NCBI RefSeq assembly: GCF_009857505.1
Contig: NZ_WWCP01000007.1
Coordinates: forward strand, 1-64,000
Direction of reading: 5' to 3'
Origin: Duganella lactea
GTDB taxonomy: Bacteria > Pseudomonadota > Gammaproteobacteria > Burkholderiales > Burkholderiaceae_D
DNA: 64,000 nt
Every line of letters starts with the position of its first letter. Positions within the stretch are counted from its first letter, which is position 1. A program made the position numbers and the translations under genes. This document shows, one piece after another, positions 27,499 to 35,907 of the stretch. Below the pieces are notes generated by a model that did not search any database, had not been told where the DNA came from, and saw nothing but the letters and a program-made list of their open reading frames with translations.

Positions 27499-28424
27499 TG
27501 CTTGAGCGCATCCACCTCGCCACGCTGCTGGAGGTTGAAAAACAAGGTTCCCTGACCGCCGCCGCCGAAGTGCTGCACGTCACCCAGTCCGCGCTGAGCC
27601 ACAGCATGAAAAAGCTGGAACAGCAACTCGGCACCGCCCTCTGGCTGCGCGAGGGCCGCAACCTGCGCCTGACGCAGGCCGGCCAATATCTGCTGGCCGT
27701 GGCCCAGCGCATGCTGCCGCAGCTGATCCTGGCGGAAGAGCGTCTGCGTCAGTACGCCCAAGGCGAGCGCGGCACGCTGCGCATCGGCATGGAGTGCCAT
27801 CCCTGCTATCAATGGCTGCTGAAGATCGTCTCACGCTACCTGGCCGCGTGGCCACTGGTGGATGTGGATGTGAAGCAGAAATTCCAGTTCGGCGGCATAG
27901 GCGCGCTGTTCGGCTTCGAGATCGACTTGCTGGTCACGCCCGACCCGCTGTTGAAACCCGGCCTGCGCTTCGAGCCAGTGTTCGACTACGAGCAAGTGCT
28001 GGTGGTACACAAGGATCATCCATGGGCCGGACAGGAGGAAGTGGCGCCGGACCAGATGAACGAGGAAACCCTGATCACCTACCCGGTGCCGATCGAGCGG
28101 CTGGACATCTACAACATGTTCCTGCTGCCGGCCAACGTAACGCCGCGCAAGCACAAGACCATCGAGACCACCGACATCATGCTGCAAATGGTCGCCAGCG
28201 GGCGCGGCGTGACGGCGCTACCGAAATGGCTGGTGACCGACTACGCGCCACAGCTGCAACTACGCACCCTGCGGCTGGGACCGAACGGCATTCAGAAGCA
28301 CATCTACCTCGGCGCGCGGGAGTCGGACTACCATACCGACTACCTGCAATCGTTCATCGAATTCGCCCGCCAGGCGGACCGCTACCCCTTGGTTCAGTCA
28401 ATGACTACGCCGCACGCGGAGTGA
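27498..28424 (+). CDS. metR: LysR-type regulator of methionine genes
   Basis: A 308-residue LysR-family regulator. The N-terminal winged helix is clear ([37 protein letters not shown]), followed by the effector domain. Identity as MetR rests on strong similarity of pattern (ECHPCYQWL, with the conserved CHPCY-like segment) and on its divergent pairing with metE. It should sense homocysteine. Confidence 0.92.
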   Translation: MLERIHLATLLEVEKQGSLTAAAEVLHVTQSALSHSMKKLEQQLGTALWLREGRNLRLTQAGQYLLAVAQRMLPQLILAEERLRQYAQGERGTLRIGMECHPCYQWLLKIVSRYLAAWPLVDVDVKQKFQFGGIGALFGFEIDLLVTPDPLLKPGLRFEPVFDYEQVLVVHKDHPWAGQEEVAPDQMNEETLITYPVPIERLDIYNMFLLPANVTPRKHKTIETTDIMLQMVASGRGVTALPKWLVTDYAPQLQLRTLRLGPNGIQKHIYLGARESDYHTDYLQSFIEFARQADRYPLVQSMTTPHAE

Positions 28425-28621
28425 GCGTGAGCAGGAATTAGCGCATCAAATCCAGAAATCGTCCAATCGGAAAAATCAATGCGTTGTGTACAAAAATGCT
28501 GACTGTTCAACACAAAGTCGTCCCCCTACACTCAACCCACTTATTGACCGTCAGATGACCACGAGATGGGCAACGATGATTTATTTCAGCGCTCACCATT
28601 TTCGTAAGGAAAACCTCACCA

Positions 28622-30322
28622 ATGTTCAAGCGCACCGCTGCCCTCCTCGCCACCGCACTCTCGCTGCACAGTTTGCCGCTGAGCGCCGCTCCGCTGCCAG
28701 TATTGGCGCCCTCCAGCGCCAACAGCGACGTCAAGCAACTGCATGTTGACGGGCGGCCGTTCCTGATGCTGGCGGGCGAGCTGCATAATTCGAGCGCGTC
28801 ATCGGACGCCTATATGGCGCCAATCTGGCCCAAGCTCAAGGCCATGCACCTGAATACCGTCGTCACCACCCTCAGCTGGGAGATGGTCGAACCACGCGAA
28901 GGCGAGTACGACTTCCGCTCACTCGACAGCCAGCTGGTCGCCGCGCGCGATAATGACCTGCGCCTGGTACTGATCTGGTTCGGCTCGTTCAAAAATGCCC
29001 GCTCGACCTATGCGCCTGGCTGGATCAGGGCCGACCGCGCGCGCTTCCCGCGCGCTGTGATCGAGCCGGTCAAGCCGCAGCGATTCACCTATGCGGGCGC
29101 GATGCCCAATCCGGTGCTGTCGCCGTTTTCTCCGGCGTTGCAGGAGGCCGAACGCAAGGCGTTTACGGCACTGCTGCGCCACCTGAAAAAGGCCGATCCC
29201 GACCACACGGTCATCATGATCCAGGTCGATAACGAGATCGGCCTGCTCGGTGACAGTCGTGACCGCTCACCACTGGCGCAACGCCAGTGGGAACAGCCAG
29301 TGCCATCGCAGTTGATGGACTATCTGGCGCGCCACCGCGACCGGCTGCGGCCCGAACTTGCCGCGCTGTGGGGTCGCCAGCAATTCCGCCGTCAAGGTAG
29401 CTGGGCCCAGGTGTTCGGTACCGACTGGCAGGCGCACGAAGTGTTCATGGCCTGGGCTTACGGTCGCTTCATCGATGCCGTAGTGCGCGACGCGGCGCAA
29501 GAGCTGCCGCTGCCGCTGTATGTCAACGCCTGGCTTGGCCCCCAGCCAGGGCAACCCGAGGCCGGCGACTACCCCAGCGGCGGCCCCGTGCCGCGCGTCG
29601 CCGACGTGTGGAAGGCGGCCGCGCCGCCCATTGCATTCATGGCGCCCGACATTTACATCGATGATTTCAAGGGCGCGCTGGCCGGCTTCGATCGGCCGGG
29701 TAATCCGGTCTTCATCCCGGAAGCCCGCTTCCAGACCGGCAATGCGTTCTGGGCCGTGGGCCGTCACAAAGCGTTGGGCTTTTCTGTCTTCGGCATCGAA
29801 GATGGCTTTCCAGGTAACCAGCTGTCACAGGCCTATGACGCACTAGGCGCCATGGGAGCCGTCATCACGACCGCCCAAGCCAATAACGGCATCCGCGCCG
29901 TGCTACTGGACGACGCCACACCGGTGAAGGAAAGCCTGGCCGGTTACGACCTCTTGCTACGCGGCACGGCTGCCACCACCGCCAAGATGCTGCTCGATGC
30001 CGGCATTCCGATTCCGCCGCAAGCGGCAACGCCGGTTGCGGAAACCGTCAACTCGTCGCATGGCCCCTCCTTTTCCGACACCCGCCCTTTCGGCATCGTG
30101 GTGGCGGGCAAGCAAGGCGAGTTTTTCCTGGTCGGACACGATTTCACCAGCGATTTTTCCCGCAACGGCAAGCCGGTCGAAATCGATGTTGTCGAAGAAG
30201 GCAAGTTCGTCGCGGGCAGCTGGGTGCCGGGCCGGCGCCTGAACGGCGACGAGCGCTTAAGTCTGCTGCCTTTAAACAAGATCACGACCATCCGCATGCA
30301 ATTGCTTCAGACGGTCGATTAA
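28622..30322 (+). CDS. Secreted GH35 beta-galactosidase (DUF5597-type C-terminus)
   Basis: The 566-residue enzyme has a signal peptide (ALLATALSLHSLPLSAAP) and a GH35 TIM barrel (LMLAGELHNSSASS; NTVVTTLSWEMVEPREGEYDF). The acid/base Glu lies in MIQVDNEIGLLGD and the nucleophile Glu in NPVFIPEARF. The C-terminal part (GIVVAGKQGEFFLVGHDFTSDF) fits the DUF5597 domain seen in bacterial GH35 proteins. It probably removes beta-galactose from plant polysaccharides and complements the GH2 and GH43 enzymes elsewhere in the window. It stands alone, with about 200 bases upstream. Confidence 0.9.
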   Translation: MFKRTAALLATALSLHSLPLSAAPLPVLAPSSANSDVKQLHVDGRPFLMLAGELHNSSASSDAYMAPIWPKLKAMHLNTVVTTLSWEMVEPREGEYDFRSLDSQLVAARDNDLRLVLIWFGSFKNARSTYAPGWIRADRARFPRAVIEPVKPQRFTYAGAMPNPVLSPFSPALQEAERKAFTALLRHLKKADPDHTVIMIQVDNEIGLLGDSRDRSPLAQRQWEQPVPSQLMDYLARHRDRLRPELAALWGRQQFRRQGSWAQVFGTDWQAHEVFMAWAYGRFIDAVVRDAAQELPLPLYVNAWLGPQPGQPEAGDYPSGGPVPRVADVWKAAAPPIAFMAPDIYIDDFKGALAGFDRPGNPVFIPEARFQTGNAFWAVGRHKALGFSVFGIEDGFPGNQLSQAYDALGAMGAVITTAQANNGIRAVLLDDATPVKESLAGYDLLLRGTAATTAKMLLDAGIPIPPQAATPVAETVNSSHGPSFSDTRPFGIVVAGKQGEFFLVGHDFTSDFSRNGKPVEIDVVEEGKFVAGSWVPGRRLNGDERLSLLPLNKITTIRMQLLQTVD

Positions 30323-30347
30323 TCAGCAACAACAATAATGGGAAATA

Positions 30348-30371
30348 CGCCGCAGTCTAAAGGCTGCGGCG
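30348..30371. terminator. Hairpin between convergent genes
   Basis: CGCCGCAG and CTGCGGCG form a perfect 8-bp stem with an 8-base loop. There is no clear T-run, so it may be a rho-dependent pause or shared terminator for the GH35 gene and the binding-protein gene. Confidence 0.45.
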
Positions 30372-30390
30372 ACGCCCCAACGCAGCGGGC

Positions 30391-31173
30391 CTAGCGATGC
30401 GGTAACGCCAACCCGCTGTTCTGGATAGCCTCGGTGGCATACGGGGTGGTCAGAAACGCGACGAAGCGGGTTGCCGCCTCGACGTTCCTGGCTTTGGAGG
30501 AGACCGCGGCGGTCACCAGGCTGGCTTTTTGCAGCGCCTCCGGCAGCGGCCCCACCACGGTCACGCCTGGCTCCAGGCGCAATTCGCTCAGCTGTTGCAG
30601 CCCCAGCTCGACCTCGCCGGCAGCCAGCGCTTCACCAACGAATTTCCGGCCCAGGATGACTTTGCTTTTGGGCGTGACCTCTTTGGCGATACCGAGCTTG
30701 TCAAGCATGACAGTGGAAATGTAGTGACCGCTGGCGCCCTCGGAGTAGCCGATCGACTTGGCCGCGAGCAGGGTTTTGCGCACCGCATCGACGCTGCCGA
30801 TGTCCGGCAGCGGTTGCCCCTTTTTCACGGCGACGCCAATCTGCGAGATGGCCACGTCGCGCCGCTGCAAGGGCACAAAATAGCCGCCGCGAATCAGTTC
30901 ATCCATGCCCTTGTCGACCATGATCAAGACGTCGACCGGCTCACCGCTCTTGATGCGCACCTGGCTGGCCTCGGGCGAGTTGCCCGACGACGGCCCCCAG
31001 GACATGGTCAGCGTGTGACCGGTTTCGCGCTCAAACTGCGCGGCGATCTGCGCGAACGAGCCTTTCATGATGCAGGTGGTGAGCACCTTGATGTCATCGG
31101 CGCGGGCAGCGCCGGCCATGGCCAACGCGCCGCATGCGGCCAGCACCAGTTGCTTGAGTGGGTGGGAAATCAT
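30391..31173 (-). CDS. ModA-like periplasmic substrate-binding protein
   Basis: 260 residues with a signal peptide (LVLAACGALAMAGAARADD) and a type 2 binding fold of the molybdate/ModA class (SWGPSSGNSPEASQVRIKSGEPVDVLI; LGLQQLSEL). The start ATG 31173 has AAGGAG at the right spacing. No ABC permease or ATPase is near; instead it lies 45 bases behind an SLC13/DASS permease on the same strand. It may present an organic anion to that permease or serve a distant ABC system. Because the permease gene has lost its 5' part, the native promoter may also be gone. Confidence 0.8.
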   Translation of the reverse strand: MISHPLKQLVLAACGALAMAGAARADDIKVLTTCIMKGSFAQIAAQFERETGHTLTMSWGPSSGNSPEASQVRIKSGEPVDVLIMVDKGMDELIRGGYFVPLQRRDVAISQIGVAVKKGQPLPDIGSVDAVRKTLLAAKSIGYSEGASGHYISTVMLDKLGIAKEVTPKSKVILGRKFVGEALAAGEVELGLQQLSELRLEPGVTVVGPLPEALQKASLVTAAVSSKARNVEAATRFVAFLTTPYATEAIQNSGLALPHR

Positions 31174-31218
31174 TGTCAGTCTCCTTGTCTTATCGTTGAA
31201 AGATGCCATCGTTTACTT

Positions 31219-32435
31219 TTATTTCCACACGCCGATCATCGGCCAGTACAGGAACATCGCCACCAGGATCAACGCGTACATCAGGACCGTCAGCGGCAGG
31301 CCGAGCCGCATCATGTCGCGGCTGGTAAAGCCGCCGGCGCCGTAGGCGATCATCGCCGGCGCCGAGGTCACCGGGATCACCGCCGTGCACTGCGCCACCA
31401 GCGACACGCCGAGCACGATGCCGGTGATCGGGATCGCCGGATTGTTCAGCGCCAGCAGGAAGCTGATGATGGCGGGCGTGATGGCGGTCAGGCACGACGT
31501 GATGCTGGTGAAGCAGAACCGCACAAAGAACATCACCACGAAGATCGTTAGCGCAAGCAACGAGACGCTGAGCGTGCCCATGCCCGACTCCACGAACGTC
31601 ACCTGCGCCACCCATTTGGCGGCGCCGGTCCGGGTAAACATCTCCGCCATCGATATGCCGGCGCCGAACAGCAGGATCGAGGTCCAGTCCATGCGCTTGT
31701 ACAAGTCGTTCCAGGTCGTGACGCCGATGTGGGGCAGGATCAGCAACAGCACCGCCAGCACCGAGATCACCGCCGCCTCGATGTGATGGAGGTGGTCGGT
31801 GGCCCACAGGCCGATGGTCAGCGCCATGATGCAGGCGGCGCGCACCTCGGCCGCCGACATCGGGCCCATTTCACTGACGCGCTCGTTCAGGTAGGCACGC
31901 CCGCCAGGCAACTCCGTCACCTCGAACTTGAACATCCGCACCACGAGAAAATACAGGCCCACCGAGTACGCTATCGTGTAGGGCAGCAGGTCGATCAGCC
32001 ACTGCGTGTAGCTGATACCGGGCAGGCCGGCCCCGGTCAGAAAATTGACCAGCACCGGATTGGGCGCGGCGCCGGTCAGCACCCCCACGCCGGTCACCGA
32101 GGGCAGGATGGCGGCGAGCAGCAGCATGGCCTTGCCCACCTGGCTGTTGACCGGCAGGCCGAACGCGGCGATCAGTCCGAGTACGATCGGCACCAGCGTC
32201 GCGGCGCGCGCGATGACCGACGGGATCAGTAAGGTCAACGCGAACGACGTGATGATGATGCCGGCGAGCATGGCGTTGACCTTGGTGCCGACCAGCCGCA
32301 GGATCAGGTAGGCGACGCGCTTTTCCAATCCGGTCGAGGTGATGGCGGCGGCGATGGCCAGGCCGGCCGCGACGAACAGCCAGCCGCTGTTGGAAAAGCC
32401 GCTCAAGGCCAGCGAGACCGCCTTGCCGGTGCCGA
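31219..32435 (-). pseudogene. SLC13/DASS-type anion:sodium symporter, 5' truncated
   Basis: The family moves dicarboxylates, sulphate or similar anions with sodium. From LGTGKAVSLALSGFSNSGWLFVAAGL onward the chain is a normal DASS protein (ALSGFSNS; LTGAAPNPVLVNF; FFVRFCFTSITSCLTAITPA) to the C-terminus. The first membrane helices, roughly 60-80 residues, are missing. Upstream of about 32435 the open frame continues to 32622 through unrelated sequence (SSLTIRIARPEAPTQKPNTF) with no membrane character. I therefore read it as a truncated gene at an insertion or deletion edge. Expression of a chimeric product cannot be excluded. Confidence 0.75.
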
Positions 32436-32753
32436 GGGTAATCCCCCCAATTTCAAAGCTCTCCCCCCTTGGACAGGCAAAAATAGGGAGTCCATTGCGT
32501 ACCTTTAACGCTGCCTTCGGAAGATTGCCAAGCCAAACGGCAAAGGTATTCGGCTTTTGAGTGGGCGCTTCAGGTCTGGCGATTCGTATTGTGAGTGAAG
32601 ATTTACCATGGTTCCAGGCCATACAAAGGCATCGACAAGCTTCGTACCTCCTGAATTCCTAGTGATTTAATACAACAGGCTAAACTACTGGTGATTGCCG
32701 AATGGAAAAGGCGAGGCCAAAATCTGTAAGTGGCTTTTGTATTGGAGAATTCA
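32436..32753. other. Junction region between the truncated permease and the island gene
   Basis: About 320 bases that are visibly richer in A+T than the left flank. On the minus strand a frame of about 60 codons is open into the permease (MAWNHGKSSLTIRIARP from 32622); I do not recognise it. The rest holds the probable promoter of the gene at 32754. I found no inverted repeat pair or target duplication. Confidence 0.5.
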
Positions 32754-33863
32754 ATGAGTAATGACGGACGGCTGGACGCGGAATGGGTAGCACTAAACGC
32801 TTTTCGTGAGCTTGCGAAAATCGCGACAAAAGGGGATATGGCGAAGGCGACCTATGACAACGCTTTTGATCTCGGAGGCGAACTATATCCCGAATTGCTC
32901 GGCCCCGAATCTAGCATTTTGAAACGTGCTCGCGAAAGCGATCTTGCAAAAGAATATCGGCAGCGGGCGGCGGTGGAATCAATGAAGCAGCCGGAGAAAA
33001 AGGAGAAAGTTTCCGCTGCGGAACTTCTGGACAGCGAAATTGAGGTTTTGTCCGGGCTATTGGCAATAGCAAAAAAAGAGAAAGTCGGCAACAGAACAAA
33101 GGTTGACCAACTGAAACGTAAGCTGGCGTCCTTTCAGCACGCTCGGCAGGAGGTTGGCGCACAGGCTCACACTGAAAATCAGTTGATCTTTCGAGACGCT
33201 TACAACTTAGCTCGCACAGTTCCACCATTTGCATCGGGAAAGGCGCATCGCGATTTTAGACTACCAGATGCCAATGTTTTGCGGGTACGAGTCCTCCACC
33301 CGGATAAACCCGAACACGTTACCGGGGCCGACATAATTTATGAGCGTCATAGCCCATCGGAGGACAAAGCAAGTGTTGTAGCCATTCAGTACAAAATATG
33401 GGAGAAAAAGAAGCTGTCCCTTGGAGACGAGCGTATGAAGAAGCAGTTAGCTCGACTGGCCACATTCACGTGTGCAAATGGTATTTGCAAGTACGCCGAA
33501 GGGGATAACGAATACCGCTTTCCCTGTTGTGCCGCCTTCTTGCGGCCTACGGACAAGCTGCAGAATACAGACCAAAGCTTTCTTTCATCAGGCGAACATC
33601 TTCCTATCTGCCAGATCCCCAAGTTCAAGTCGGGAAATGGTGATGGAACCCTAGAGTACAAGAAGATTAAGGACGTGTCCTTATCAGCCGAAATGTTTGA
33701 ACAGCTTTTCAACAAAGGAAAAATTGGATCTAGACTTCTGACTTATGACGAACTAAGGGAAATCTACCAGAAGCATAAAGTTGTCTCTTCGGAGGATTCG
33801 GTAATCATATACGCCCAAGAGTTTGAGTCGCTTTATGATAGTTCCGATGAATCTGATGAGTAA
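32754..33863 (+). CDS. Unrecognised 369-residue protein, possible PD-(D/E)XK nuclease fold; island cargo
   Basis: I do not recognise this family. The start ATG 32754 is preceded by GGAGAA. The N-terminal 140 residues are helical and charged (SMKQPEKKEKVSAAELLDSEIEVLSG; partly coiled). A central segment has Asp193 in TGADIIYE, then Gln212-Tyr-Lys214 in VVAIQYKIW, followed by the charged helix SLGDERMKKQL. This D...QxK layout resembles Mrr-like PD-(D/E)XK nucleases. A cysteine cluster follows (C240, C245, C258, C259, C286), possibly a zinc site. The C-terminus is acidic. Base composition is clearly more A+T rich than neighbours. It lies between a truncated permease and tRNA-Ser/integrase remnants, so it looks acquired. 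Confidence 0.7.
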   Translation: MSNDGRLDAEWVALNAFRELAKIATKGDMAKATYDNAFDLGGELYPELLGPESSILKRARESDLAKEYRQRAAVESMKQPEKKEKVSAAELLDSEIEVLSGLLAIAKKEKVGNRTKVDQLKRKLASFQHARQEVGAQAHTENQLIFRDAYNLARTVPPFASGKAHRDFRLPDANVLRVRVLHPDKPEHVTGADIIYERHSPSEDKASVVAIQYKIWEKKKLSLGDERMKKQLARLATFTCANGICKYAEGDNEYRFPCCAAFLRPTDKLQNTDQSFLSSGEHLPICQIPKFKSGNGDGTLEYKKIKDVSLSAEMFEQLFNKGKIGSRLLTYDELREIYQKHKVVSSEDSVIIYAQEFESLYDSSDESDE

Positions 33864-33962
33864 TTAGAGCCGCGCTGGCCATAAGTTAACAACGACGCAG
33901 TGGCATGCCCCAGTCCGGCCGACGCGGCGGGCGGCAGGGAAATCCTGTAACGTTCGAAAAAC

Positions 33963-33994
33963 CCGCGTACTCACTGGGAGAATCGCGGGCTTCG
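33963..33994 (-). terminator. Terminator-like hairpin downstream of tRNA-Ser copy 1
   Basis: On the minus strand CCCGCG and CGCGGG form a stem around a 14-base loop, followed by TTTTT. It lies about 30 bases beyond the CCA end of the tRNA gene at 34026. Confidence 0.6.
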
Positions 33995-34025
33995 GGACGT
34001 TGCGGCACTGCTTGAAATCATTTCT

Positions 34026-34118
34026 TGGCGGAAACGGTGGGATTCGAACCCACGATACAGGTTTTGCCCGTATGCTTCCTTAGCAGGGAAGTGCCTTCGG
34101 CCACTCGGCCACGTTTCC
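34026..34118 (-). tRNA. tRNA-Ser(GCT), copy 1
   Basis: A 93-base type II tRNA with a long variable arm, GCT in the anticodon loop (CTGCTAA) and an encoded CCA end. The acceptor stem is GGAAACG paired with CGTTTCC. It differs from copy 2 at 35702 by a compensated pair in this stem. It is the inner border of the integrase remnant. Confidence 0.95.
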
Positions 34119-34168
34119 AAGTCGATTACTCAACTATCTCCCCATGAGTGGATGGGCAGACCGGCAAT

Positions 34169-34197
34169 ATAGTATAGATGGAAACGCGTTTGGTCAA
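34169..34197 (-). promoter_or_regulatory. Promoter of tRNA-Ser copy 1
   Basis: TTGACC (34197-34192) and TACTAT (34174-34169) are 17 bases apart; an alternative -10, TATACT, is 15 bases away. The same arrangement stands before copy 2. Confidence 0.6.
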
Positions 34198-34215
34198 GGC
34201 GAGCAGCAACACGCC

Positions 34216-35422
34216 TCAGCCCGGGGCCGCCGCCTGCCCTCCTCCACAATAATCGGCCCACGCCTGCATCAGCACGATGCGCTTGGAGAACAAATCACCG
34301 CGCTGGCAGGCCGCCTCGACGCGATCCGGCAGGCTGTGTGCCAAGGCGTGCTCACAGACCTCGCGCGGAAAGGCATTCCCGGGCGCCTCCGGCCGACCAG
34401 TCGCGGAACGTCGAGCGGAAACCGTGGACGGTGATGTCGGGCCTTCCCATGCGCCGCAACACGGCGGACAGGCTCATGTCGGACAACGGTTGGCTCTTCT
34501 GCCCCGGGAACAGCAGGCCATCCCGACCTGGCAAGCCGCGCAGCAGCGCGATAGCGGCATCCGACAGGGGCACGCGGTGCTCGCGGCCCGCTTTCATGCG
34601 CGCGGCAGGCACTGTCCATAGCCGCTGCGGGAGATTGACCTCGCCCCACCCTGCGCCGCGCGTCTCGCCAGAGCGGGCGGCCGTCAGGATGGTGAACTCT
34701 AGCGCCCTTGCGGAAACGCCCTCCTTGCGGCGCAGATCGGCCATGAACGCCGACATGTGCAGCCAGGGCAGTGCCGGGTGGTTCTTGACCGGCGCCACCT
34801 TGTTCGGGTTGGCGAGCAGGAAATCCAGGTGGCCGCGCCAGCGCGCTGGATTATCGCCGTGCCGGAACTTGCTGACGGTAGCCCAGTCCAGCACGCTCTC
34901 AATGCGCCCACGCAAGCGGGTGGCCGTCTCGGTCTTGGTGGTCCAGATCGGCGCCAGCACCTTGACCACAAGCTCGGTATCGATCGCGTCCACTGGCAGC
35001 GCGCCGATCACCGGCGTCGCGTAGGTGGCCAGCGTGCTGCTCCACTGTGCCGCGTGCTTGGGATTGCGCCAGCTACTGCTATGCGCCTTCAAGTAGGCCG
35101 CGGCACACTGGTCGAAGGTCATCTGGCGCGCCCGCGCGACGATCTGCGTGGCGCGCGCCTGGCGGCGCTCCACGAGCGGATTGCGGCCTTCGGACAGCAA
35201 CTGGCGGCAGTCCTGCTCCAGCTCCCGCGCGCGGGACAAACTGACGAATTCGCACGATCCCAGGCCCATTTCGTGGCGCTTGCTGCCAAAGCGGTAACGG
35301 AAAATCCAGCTCTTCGTCCCAACGGCGGAAACCTGCAGCACGAGGCCGCGCCCATCGGTGTAGTAGCCGGGGTCCTTGGCATGGCGTACGCTCAGTGCAG
35401 TGAGCCGGTTCGTGGCTGGCAT
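34216..35422 (-). pseudogene. P4-type tyrosine integrase, frameshifted and lacking the catalytic Tyr
   Basis: Such integrases insert islands at tRNA 3' ends. The frame from 35422 has the DUF4102-like N-terminus (LTALSVRHAKDPGYYTDGRGLVLQVS), the SAM-like middle (FDQCAAAYLKAHSSSWRNPKH) and the catalytic Arg (LTAARSGETRGAGW) and His-x-x-Arg (ITVHGFRSTFRDWSA). Near 34385 an extra base shifts the frame, producing an early stop. The correct frame continues NAFPREVCEHALAHSLPDRV and ends at 34216. In that frame the usual AAYxRGD reads AACQRGDLF: the catalytic Tyr codon is TGC (Cys). It lies directly behind the 3' end of tRNA-Ser copy 2, the expected site. Confidence 0.88.
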
Positions 35423-35668
35423 ACCCCACCTCCAGAATGGCGCTTGGAGGCCATTTTAGCGTCCGTGGTGGCGTCGGTATTGATGCAAAAGGGTATGGTG
35501 CAGGGGCGAGAACAGCGAAAATGCCGGTGGGGTGGCCAAGCGCGCGCGTTGGTCCGCCCTGTTTTCCTACCCACCCGCCTACCCACCCAGAGGGGGTGGA
35601 CTTGGGCGGATAATGGCAGACGTCACTGGACGATAAAAACGCCGTTTCTCCTACGAGAAGGCCGAAAT
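35423..35668. other. Gap between integrase remnant and tRNA-Ser copy 2, no gene seen
   Basis: About 245 bases upstream of the integrase. I see no convincing gene. Runs of CCCACCCG-type sequence (35567-35600) give local direct repeats. An attachment core would be expected at the tRNA 3' end just right of this. Confidence 0.5.
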
Positions 35669-35693
35669 GAAAAAACCCGCCGAAGCGGGTTTT
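35669..35693 (-). terminator. Rho-independent terminator of tRNA-Ser copy 2
   Basis: AACCCGC and GCGGGTT pair around a short TTCG loop, followed on the minus strand by a T-run. It begins nine bases past the CCA end of the tRNA gene. Confidence 0.85.
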
Positions 35694-35701
35694 AGGTGTT
35701 A

Positions 35702-35794
35702 TGGCGGAGACGGTGGGATTCGAACCCACGATACAGGTTTTGCCCGTATGCTTCCTTAGCAGGGAAGTGCCTTCGGCCACTCGGCCACGTCTCC
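35702..35794 (-). tRNA. tRNA-Ser(GCT), copy 2
   Basis: A 93-base type II tRNA, anticodon GCT, CCA encoded. The acceptor stem is GGAGACG paired with CGTCTCC, against GGAAACG/CGTTTCC in copy 1. Apart from that pair the two genes match over their whole length, and 18 bases beyond the 5' end (AGTCGATTACTCAACTAT on the plus strand) are also shared. It is probably the original chromosomal gene, next to lysC. Confidence 0.95.
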
Positions 35795-35850
35795 TAGTCG
35801 ATTACTCAACTATGTCTGTCAACTAAACCACCGCAGAGCAGACGACCGCC

Positions 35851-35879
35851 ATAGTATAGACCGAGACCAGTTTGGTCAA
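35851..35879 (-). promoter_or_regulatory. Promoter of tRNA-Ser copy 2
   Basis: TTGACC (35879-35874) and TACTAT (35856-35851) at 17 bases; TATACT at 15 bases is an alternative -10. Layout matches copy 1. Confidence 0.6.
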
Positions 35880-35907
35880 GGCAACTCGGCGGCTTTTTTG
35901 GAAAAAT

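Noticed and set aside
27401-27712. N-terminal extension of metE upstream of 27400
   Set aside because: The added residues lie antisense to metR and do not resemble MetE; length from 27400 is already standard.
32436-35701. A complete prophage
   Set aside because: No phage structural, lysis or replication genes are seen; only an integrase remnant and one unknown gene.
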